A stretch of 20,239 bases of DNA from Thermoguttaceae bacterium. GTDB lineage: Bacteria; Planctomycetota; Planctomycetia; Pirellulales; Thermoguttaceae. The stretch lies in contig JAQVID010000006.1 in assembly GCA_028695865.1 (NCBI GenBank), positions 1-20,239 on the forward strand, given 5' to 3'. Shown piece after piece: positions 15,723 to 20,239 of this stretch. Each line of letters begins with the position of its first letter. Position 1 is the first letter of the stretch. The notes below the pieces were generated by a model that was given only the letters and a program-made list of their open reading frames with translations, did no database searches and was not told the DNA's origin. Made by a program: the position numbers and the translations under genes.

Positions 15723-15740
15723 GTGCAAGTATCGTGCCAA
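15723..15740 (-). promoter_or_regulatory. Sigma-54 (-24/-12) promoter of the hybrid AAA+ operon
   Basis: The minus strand reads TTGGCACGATACTTGCAC. It matches the RpoN consensus TGGCACG-N4-TTGCA at every fixed position. The -25/-24 GG is at 15738/15737 and the -13/-12 GC at 15726/15725, the required 12-base register. Predicted start is near 15713, about 63 bases before the ATG. A TATAAT on the same strand (15745-15740) abuts it but has no acceptable -35. Confidence 0.8.
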
Positions 15741-15864
15741 TTATAACAGTTTCGCAGAGAAAAGGTCTTTGCCCCTTTGTTTTACGAAACAGGAAGAACT
15801 GTACACAAGTATACGCCGGTATGCTGTGATGTCAAAAAAAGACTCGATGGCCATGAAATCTCGC

Positions 15865-15900
15865 AATATCGCGTGATCAATCGTAATCAAATCGTAATCA
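15865..15900 (-). promoter_or_regulatory. Candidate upstream activator site for the AAA+ operon
   Basis: Plus-strand half-sites CGTGA (15872-15876), CGTAA (15882-15886) and CGTAA (15893-15897) are spaced 10 and 11 bases; the 11-mer AATCGTAATCA is tandemly repeated at 15879-15900. Bases 15865-15888 match 18571-18594 at 19 of 24 positions in the same orientation. The element lies 128 bases upstream of the -24 GG, a usual distance for a sigma-54 activator. Confidence 0.6.
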
Positions 15901-16105
15901 ATATGGAATATTGAACGTCACTTCAGGACAAAAAGCATTTCCGACGCGATAAGACTGGAATAGGGAAAAGCCTGTTCCCGACTGCAATATCTTGTTCGAC
16001 CCTATGAACAATGGGTACGCTTTCATATATTCGGCCTCTGATAAATCTGTTATGGAATCGCCCTGGTGTTTTGTTACTCTTATAAGTATCGGTTGGCGCG
16101 ATTTG
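15898..16105 (-). pseudogene. Possible detached C-terminal fragment of the kinase pseudogene
   Basis: The minus-strand frame ends ...FNIPY and TGA at 15900-15898, and contains DSITDLSEAEYMKAYPLFIG and GFSLFQSYRVGNAFCPEV, which looks like protein. Upstream the frame runs into the palindromic repeats at 16126-16172, whose translation is Arg/Cys-rich nonsense, and no start with a ribosome binding site exists. I read it as the tail of a gene cut by repeat insertion, perhaps the same gene as the kinase remnant. No family is recognised. Confidence 0.3.
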
Positions 16106-16125
16106 GAACAGACTGGACTGGAACA

Positions 16126-16140
16126 CGGACGTCTCGTCCG
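16126..16140. repeat. Palindromic repeat, CGGACG-TCT-CGTCCG
   Basis: Perfect six-base-pair stem around TCT, preceded by GACTGGAACA. It shares its TCT loop and CG-closing layout with the next repeat ten bases on, suggesting one family of short dispersed palindromes. Confidence 0.6.
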
Positions 16141-16149
16141 CACACCGGG

Positions 16150-16172
16150 TAAACAGGCGTCTCGCCTGTTTA
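16150..16172. repeat. Palindromic repeat, TAAACAGGCG-TCT-CGCCTGTTTA
   Basis: Perfect ten-base-pair stem with a TCT loop. The AACAGGCG arm also appears in the tandem repeat at 16578-16613, linking all three elements. Confidence 0.65.
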
Positions 16173-16203
16173 AGTGAACAAAGAGCAACTGCTGTTTATT
16201 TGT

Positions 16204-16712
16204 TTAACAAAACACCAGGCGACCATGCCCCTGTGGCCTGCCCGGTGACGACACAAATTCCATACCACCAGTATCCTGTGTATCTTCGGAGCAATCCGCG
16301 CGCGAAACTTCCATTCCTTCTCCATTTTCATGCAAAACAGAAGGTTCCGCAACTACTGTGGCAGGCGAATTCGACGAAGGTTCTCTTTGTGATTCCGTAC
16401 TGCTTTTCTTAATATAGGGAACAGCGGAGTCGTCAGCGTAATCGCTCCGAACGGGCGCGAGCCGAGCAATACTTTGTGAACCTCTTCCGCCGTGGGACGA
16501 TCTTTCGCTTCCGGGCAGAGGCAGGCGGTCATGATCTTTTTCATTTCGTCCGCCGATTGGCCCGGATATTCGTCCAGTAAAACAGGCGATTTGAATAAAA
16601 CAGGCGATTTGAAGTCGCCCGCAAACAGCCCTGCATACTCCCTGTCACGTCGATTAGAAATACTATGTCCGCGACTCCCTTGACTTTTTGCATCTGTTGC
16701 ATAAATTTTCAC
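16204..16712 (-). pseudogene. Remnant of a Ser/Thr protein kinase gene, truncated and frameshifted
   Basis: The minus strand encodes ADEMKKIMTACLCPEAKDRP and TAEEVHKVLLG, the end of a eukaryotic-type kinase domain (subdomain XI with its invariant Arg in DRPT). The frame then meets a stop at 16353. Shifting one base at the TTCCC near 16417-16421 restores a long open stretch (YIKKSSTESQREPSSNSPAT, then a Glu/Ser-rich linker) down to TAA at 16206-16204, the kind of linker that follows kinase domains. All upstream kinase subdomains (Gly loop, catalytic HRD and DFG) are missing, and the frame there passes through an 18-base tandem repeat. I conclude a dead gene; a sequencing indel could explain the frameshift but not the lost N-terminus. 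Confidence 0.6.
16578..16613. repeat. Two exact copies of an 18-base tandem repeat
   Basis: TAAAACAGGCGATTTGAA occurs at 16578-16595 and 16596-16613. The second copy continues into GTCGCCC, making a GGCGA/TCGCC hairpin. Eighteen bases keep the frame, so the kinase-remnant translation shows FKSPVL twice. Its AACAGGCG core matches the palindrome at 16150-16172. Confidence 0.75.
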
Positions 16713-16833
16713 CTGTGTTCGTGTTACAAGAACATTCTCATCGCTATTTGCATTTTACCGGATAGTAAGCCAATATTCAATACCGTGGGACACAAAAATC
16801 GTGATTTTGTTAATAATTGTTCCCTGTTTTTCG
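16713..16833. other. Short stretch without a visible gene
   Basis: A/T-rich sequence between the kinase remnant and the terminator of the SPFH gene. I see no gene, RNA or promoter here. Confidence 0.4.
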
Positions 16834-16863
16834 AAAAAATCGGGAATGGCACTGTGCCGCCCG
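16834..16863 (-). terminator. Intrinsic terminator of the nfeD-SPFH operon
   Basis: Reading the minus strand from 16863: CGGG, one base, GGCA-CAG-TGCC, three bases, CCCG, then ATTTTTT. The stem-loop with a following T-run sits about 20 bases after the SPFH stop codon. Confidence 0.65.
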
Positions 16864-16884
16864 TCATTCTGTAGCACCTTTTCA

Positions 16885-17817
16885 TTACTCGCTCGTTACG
16901 ATACTCGAAAGTGAAGCAGCCAGTCCGGCGATGCCCTGTATTTGACTCGGGATGATCAGCTTGGTCGCCTGACCGTCCGCCGCCTTGGCGAACGCTTCAA
17001 GACTCTTGAGCGTAATCACCTGTTGAGTCGGATCAGACGCGTTCAGAAGCCGAATTCCTTCCGCTTGGGCCTGTTGGACAAGCAGAATAGCCTGAGCCTG
17101 ACCTTCCGCCTCACGAATCTGCTGCTCCTTTTTCGCCTCCGCCTGAAGAATCGTCGCCGTCTTGGCCGCTTCCGCTCGCAGAATCTGAGCCTGTTTTTCC
17201 CCTTCCGCAATAAGGATTTCGCTCGTCTTGCGTCCTTCGGCCTGAAGAATTGCTTCCCGACGTTCCCGTTCGGCCCGCATCTGCTTTTCCATCGCTTCCA
17301 GGACGCCCGGAGGAGGTTCAATGTTCTTCAGCTCGACCCGATTCACTTTGATTCCCCATTTGTCCGAGGCAATATCAAGTATGGACGTGATCTTATTATT
17401 GATTCCGTCTCTTGATGTCAAGGTTTCATCCAACATCATCTCACCAATGATATTTCGTAACGTCGTCGCCGTCAATTTGTCGATTGCGGTAAGCGGGTCT
17501 TCAACTCCATAGGTATACAGCTTCGCGTCGGTGACCTGATAAAAGATCACCGTATCGATTCGGATCGTTACGTTGTCTTTCGTAATTACCGGCTGAGGCG
17601 GAAAGTCGACGACATTTTCCTTAATCGAAACCCTTCGGGCAACCTGATCGATAAAGGGAATCAAAAAATGAATCCCCGTCTCCCAAGAGGCCGCGTAGGT
17701 TCCGAGTCGTTCAACAACGTACACCTTCGCCTGCGGAACGATTCGAAGCGAAATGATCAGGACAAACAGCAAAAAAAGCACGATTCCAAGTACAATAAAC
17801 GTTGAAATTGTTGACAT
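16885..17817 (-). CDS. qmcA: SPFH/Band 7 (stomatin-like, QmcA-type) membrane protein
   Basis: 310-residue inner-membrane scaffold protein; family members oligomerise into cage-like microdomains and can regulate membrane proteases such as FtsH. One N-terminal membrane segment (about 6-28) is followed by the SPFH domain (IVPQAKVYVVERLGTY, then PFIDQVARRVSIKENVVDFP). A long Ala/Glu/Gln coiled coil follows (about 175-250, with repeated AEGxK and AEAxK units), then a short hydrophobic tail. Length equals E. coli QmcA (about 305). GGAG lies seven bases before ATG 17817. It follows nfeD by 81 bases, the usual pairing for this family, and should share its sigma-54 promoter. Confidence 0.94.
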   Translation of the reverse strand: MSTISTFIVLGIVLFLLFVLIISLRIVPQAKVYVVERLGTYAASWETGIHFLIPFIDQVARRVSIKENVVDFPPQPVITKDNVTIRIDTVIFYQVTDAKLYTYGVEDPLTAIDKLTATTLRNIIGEMMLDETLTSRDGINNKITSILDIASDKWGIKVNRVELKNIEPPPGVLEAMEKQMRAERERREAILQAEGRKTSEILIAEGEKQAQILRAEAAKTATILQAEAKKEQQIREAEGQAQAILLVQQAQAEGIRLLNASDPTQQVITLKSLEAFAKAADGQATKLIIPSQIQGIAGLAASLSSIVTSE

Positions 17818-17863
17818 GATTTTTCTCCATGCATAGGTTATTGGGGATTGATTCGTTAAACGA

Positions 17864-17903
17864 CCTGACGAAAGGCCGGATCACGCCATTGGCTTTCGTC
17901 AGG
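17864..17903. repeat. Intercistronic inverted repeat between nfeD and the SPFH gene
   Basis: CCTGACGAAAG (17864-17874) and CTTTCGTCAGG (17893-17903) are perfectly complementary over 11 bases with an 18-base loop. One arm covers the nfeD stop codon. In the mRNA this hairpin could protect nfeD message ends or reduce read-through, tuning the ratio of the two proteins. Confidence 0.6.
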
Positions 17904-18330
17904 ATTTTCTGGAAACATAAACGGTAACGCCTTCGAGCCGATCCACGACGATGACCGTCTTTGAAGGAATTTCTGTCCCGTCGCTGGACATGGCTCTCCA
18001 GTCAAGTCCGTTGACCAGAACGCGACCTTCGATCCGAACATTGTCGATCACCGACAGGGTAATACCTTCCATACCGATGATCTGGTCGGCGTTCGTCGGT
18101 ACTTTCACCGGTTTTACCCGCTTGACAAACGGTCGTGTCAAACCAAAGACAACGACCGAAGTCAATGTAAACACATAACATTGGGGCATAAAGTCAACCC
18201 CTGCCATGGCCAATCCAAAGGCAGCAAGACTTCCGAAAACAAACCATACGGCAACCAGAGCCGTTGTCGCCAACTCAAGCATGATGAAGAATATGGTCAG
18301 TCCCCCCCAAAACATGAGGTCAAGTTCCAT
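17899..18330 (-). CDS. NfeD-like membrane protein, SPFH partner
   Basis: 143 residues, the short NfeD form lacking the serine-protease domain. Three hydrophobic segments (about 6-25, 28-45, 50-68) form the membrane part. A soluble OB-fold follows (about 85-143): GMEGITLSVIDNVRIEGRVLV, then GLDWRAMSS and a final VDRLEGVTVYV strand, the standard NfeD pattern. AGGAGGT lies nine bases before ATG 18330, so translation should be strong. NfeD proteins bind and act with the SPFH protein encoded next. It is the first gene after a perfect sigma-54 promoter. Confidence 0.92.
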   Translation of the reverse strand: MELDLMFWGGLTIFFIMLELATTALVAVWFVFGSLAAFGLAMAGVDFMPQCYVFTLTSVVVFGLTRPFVKRVKPVKVPTNADQIIGMEGITLSVIDNVRIEGRVLVNGLDWRAMSSDGTEIPSKTVIVVDRLEGVTVYVSRKS

Positions 18331-18420
18331 GATTCAATACCTCCTCTCTTACGCGTAAAAGATTCGCTATCGAAGAACGTTTTTGTCCTTCGGACCTATT
18401 CTCATACGATGTAAATATAC

Positions 18421-18438
18421 ATGCAAACCGTGTGCCAA
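18421..18438 (-). promoter_or_regulatory. Sigma-54 (-24/-12) promoter of the nfeD-SPFH operon
   Basis: The minus strand reads TTGGCACACGGTTTGCAT: TGGCAC and TTGCA in exact RpoN register. GG is at 18436/18435 and GC at 18424/18423. Predicted start is near 18411, about 81 bases before the nfeD ATG. Confidence 0.78.
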
Positions 18439-18552
18439 TAAACACCAAAAACAATAAAAACAACACAAATAATCGTAACATGCTTTTATTCAAGGAGATA
18501 AAACGCATGCTTTTAACAGCGGAAAAAAAATCGTGTCAGAACAAACAATAAA

Positions 18553-18594
18553 ATCGCGTGTTTTTCGAAAGATATCGCGTAATCGTTCGTAAAC
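18553..18594 (-). promoter_or_regulatory. Candidate upstream activator site for the nfeD-SPFH operon
   Basis: Plus-strand half-sites CGTGT (18557-18561), CGTAA (18578-18582) and CGTAA (18588-18592) are spaced 21 and 10 bases; ATCGCGT is repeated at 18553 and 18574. Bases 18571-18594 match the element upstream of the AAA+ operon at 19 of 24 positions. They lie 136 bases upstream of the -24 GG, compared with 128 there. Confidence 0.6.
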
Positions 18595-18640
18595 AAAAAG
18601 AGAAGCCCAATTGCAGATTCAAAAACCGGATTGCTCTCTT
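18594..18640 (-). terminator. Possible terminator of the sigma-54 activator gene
   Basis: On the minus strand AAGAGAGC (18640-18633) can pair with GCTTCTCTT (18606-18598) with one bulged base, and five T follow. The loop is long (about 26 bases), so the call is weak. Confidence 0.35.
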
Positions 18641-18678
18641 GGCGATCTTGGCGATTGCAAAGTTGAAGGGGAGTTGAA

Positions 18679-20239
18679 TCAGTTTCGAACGAGTCGTCGT
18701 GCGGTTCCTTTCTGAATGGTCCATCCGACTTGGACGGCTCCCATCGTCTTGCGAAGACGGGAACACGCTTGCGTTACCTTTTTCTTGAACGCGCTTTGAG
18801 CCGTTCCCTCCCGATTCAGTTTTTGAGCAAGTTCCTCATCGGTAATTGCTTGACCTTCGGGAAGTCGGTCCAGTATTTCGAGAAGCTGCCAGGCAAGTTC
18901 GGTTTGGTTCCGAACAATCTTATTCTGAATAAACAAATCGAAACGCTTAACCGGTTCTGCCGTCGGGCAAGATTCTATTGACTGAACTTCCCCTGCCCTG
19001 TCACGACCGCGACGCGGATTCGGCCTGACGCCAAGGGTTTCGATATCGCCAATATGTACCGCTCTGATCTTTTTACCCTTGGTGCGTACCAACAACTTTT
19101 TAATACAGTTTTCAAGCTCCCTGACATTACCATTCCACTGGCGATCCATCATGTCATCCAGAACTTTTGGTTCAAATCCTCGTTGAGCCGGGTCTGGCTC
19201 TTTTGAATACTTGTTAATAAAGTACTCAAGCAGGTCCTGAAAATCGTCTCCCCGTTCACGCAGCGGCGGAAGCTGTATCTGAAAGACATCAAGCCGATAA
19301 AGGAGGTCTTCCCGAAAAGTGCCATTTTCGACAAGTTCCCGCAAGTTATGTTTGGTTGCCGCAATGAGTCGAAAATCGCTCTTGATATCCTGATTGCCGC
19401 CAACTCGTTGAAACGTCTTTTCCTGCAACACACGAAGGAGCATCGCCTGAATATCCTGTGACAGATCACCAATCTCATCCAGAAACAGCGTCCCACCATC
19501 GGCCACTTCAAACTTGCCGATCTTCTTTTCCGTCGCTCCGGTAAAAGTCCCTTTTTCATGCCCGAACAGCTCCGATTCCGCCAAAGAAGCCGAAATCGCG
19601 GCACAATTTAATGCACAGCACTCTTTCTCATTTCGAGGACTTTCCCGATGAATTGCCTGAGCAATCAATTCCTTGCCTGTTCCGGTTTCTCCCATAATGA
19701 GAACCGGACTCTCATCGTTGGCTGCCTCAAATATCTTGGCAAAAACGATCCGCATGGGAATGGAATGACCGATGATTTCAGGATATGATATCGGTAATGT
19801 TTCAAGACTATAGCCGCAAACGTCAAGGGCCGCCTGCGTTTCTTTGGTGAGTTTCTCCGCCTTAACCGCTCGTTTTTCTGCAAACCGCTTTTCCGCTTCC
19901 AACTGCTTGGTGGCCAAAACGCGAAAGAGAACCTGCTGAAACTGCCCGGAATCCTGCTTTTTACACGGAACAAGCCTGTTGGGGTCAAGATGCTGTTCGC
20001 GAACATGGTCAAAAAAACGGCTTAAACGATCAATATCCCAATGTCGGGTGTACAGAACAATCAACGGTAGCTCATTCTCCGGACCGTGAATATGCCGATA
20101 CACCGGTTCGAGCAGAATATCCTGACCGCCCATTTCATCTGTTCCCCATTTATCGTCGAGAAGAACAATGTCGAACGGGTCGTTGAACATCCCGTTTTCG
20201 ATATCGTTTTTTATAATCTTCGGAGTCGTCCGCCCTGTC
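18679..20239 (-). CDS. Sigma-54-dependent activator with REC-like and winged-helix-like ends (N-terminus outside window)
   Basis: Enhancer-binding protein that remodels RNA polymerase-sigma-54. The frame is open through the right edge, so ATG 20190 is internal. Counting from it: a receiver-like part (1-90, IVLLDD with a candidate phospho-Asp, then LIVLYT and CKK matching the conserved Thr and Lys) and a charged coiled-coil linker (93-120). The AAA+ core has GETGTGKE (167-174), GTFTGA (214-219), LFLDEIGD (235-242) and FREDLLYRLDVF (292-303). The sigma-54 contact loop is normally GAFTGA, so Ala to Thr is a variant. The C-terminus (430-503: LLEILDRLPEGQ, ITDEELAQKLN, then CSRLRKTMG and a final strand pair) looks like an OmpR-type winged helix, not the usual Fis helix-turn-helix. 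The cognate sensor kinase is not visible. Confidence 0.93.
   Translation of the reverse strand, partial: TGRTTPKIIKNDIENGMFNDPFDIVLLDDKWGTDEMGGQDILLEPVYRHIHGPENELPLIVLYTRHWDIDRLSRFFDHVREQHLDPNRLVPCKKQDSGQFQQVLFRVLATKQLEAEKRFAEKRAVKAEKLTKETQAALDVCGYSLETLPISYPEIIGHSIPMRIVFAKIFEAANDESPVLIMGETGTGKELIAQAIHRESPRNEKECCALNCAAISASLAESELFGHEKGTFTGATEKKIGKFEVADGGTLFLDEIGDLSQDIQAMLLRVLQEKTFQRVGGNQDIKSDFRLIAATKHNLRELVENGTFREDLLYRLDVFQIQLPPLRERGDDFQDLLEYFINKYSKEPDPAQRGFEPKVLDDMMDRQWNGNVRELENCIKKLLVRTKGKKIRAVHIGDIETLGVRPNPRRGRDRAGEVQSIESCPTAEPVKRFDLFIQNKIVRNQTELAWQLLEILDRLPEGQAITDEELAQKLNREGTAQSAFKKKVTQACSRLRKTMGAVQVGWTIQKGTARRLVRN

Noticed and set aside
15740..15745. TATAAT on the minus strand as a sigma-70 promoter for the AAA+ gene
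   Set aside because: No -35-like hexamer at 15-18 bases (AGACCT, GACCTT, AAGACC), while the adjacent sigma-54 site is a full match.
15879..15900. Tandem AATCGTAATCA as a CRISPR or plasmid iteron array
   Set aside because: Only two exact copies, no spacers, no cas or rep gene; the position fits an enhancer better.
16800..16870. TGGCACTGTGCC as a plus-strand sigma-54 promoter
   Set aside because: GG-to-GC spacing is one base short and the sequence is better explained as the stem of the SPFH-gene terminator.
18320..18508. 62-codon minus-strand frame with a hydrophobic segment, overlapping the nfeD start
   Set aside because: It has no ribosome binding site and runs across the sigma-54 promoter at 18421-18438; the hydrophobicity comes from T-rich promoter DNA.
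18493..18551. Plus-strand AAGGAG followed by ATG and 14 codons
   Set aside because: Good ribosome binding site by eye, but the peptide is very short, leads to no plus-strand gene and lies upstream of a minus-strand promoter.

Overview
The window looks like a chromosomal segment of a Gram-negative-type bacterium with moderate G+C content. The gene mix (an MGH1-like exported glycoside hydrolase, an eroded Ser/Thr kinase, sigma-54 regulation, TTG-rich alternative starts) suggests a member of the Planctomycetota. That placement is an inference from gene content; no rRNA or other marker gene is present.

Left part (1-9677, + strand). The window opens inside ilvD (dihydroxy-acid dehydratase, C-terminal part), followed by a strong inverted repeat and an exported glycoside hydrolase. 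A two-gene RND efflux operon comes next: an adaptor and an HAE1-type pump with an ATGA overlap. It has a clear sigma-70-type promoter and a leader that can fold into alternative hairpins. A SNF2-family helicase with an unrecognised N-terminal region follows.

Middle (9678-12198). A roughly 730-base gene-poor stretch carries a large hairpin and a strong promoter for a Fic-family AMPylase. The Fic leader has T-tracts repeating at multiples of 10 bases and a perfect 12-base palindrome. Between the convergent Fic gene and its minus-strand neighbour lies a small frameshifted protein remnant.

Right part (12199-20239, - strand). This is the most unusual region. A sigma-54 activator (REC-like N-terminus, AAA+ core with GTFTGA, apparent winged-helix C-terminus) is cut by the right edge. 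Downstream are an nfeD-SPFH (QmcA-like) pair and, about 1.2 kb further, a two-gene operon. That operon encodes a Clp-N / degenerate ClpB-D2-like AAA / FtsH-like AAA hybrid and an unrecognised acidic protein. Both operons have near-perfect -24/-12 sigma-54 promoters. Each has, 128-136 bases upstream of its -24 GG, a shared 24-base element (19 of 24 identical) built of CGTAA/CGTGA half-sites spaced 10-11 or 21 bases apart. I infer one sigma-54 regulon joining an SPFH/NfeD membrane module to a novel, probably non-threading AAA+ protein, plausibly a membrane or protein stress response run by the adjacent activator. Between the two operons lie fragments of a frameshifted protein kinase gene and short palindromic repeats.
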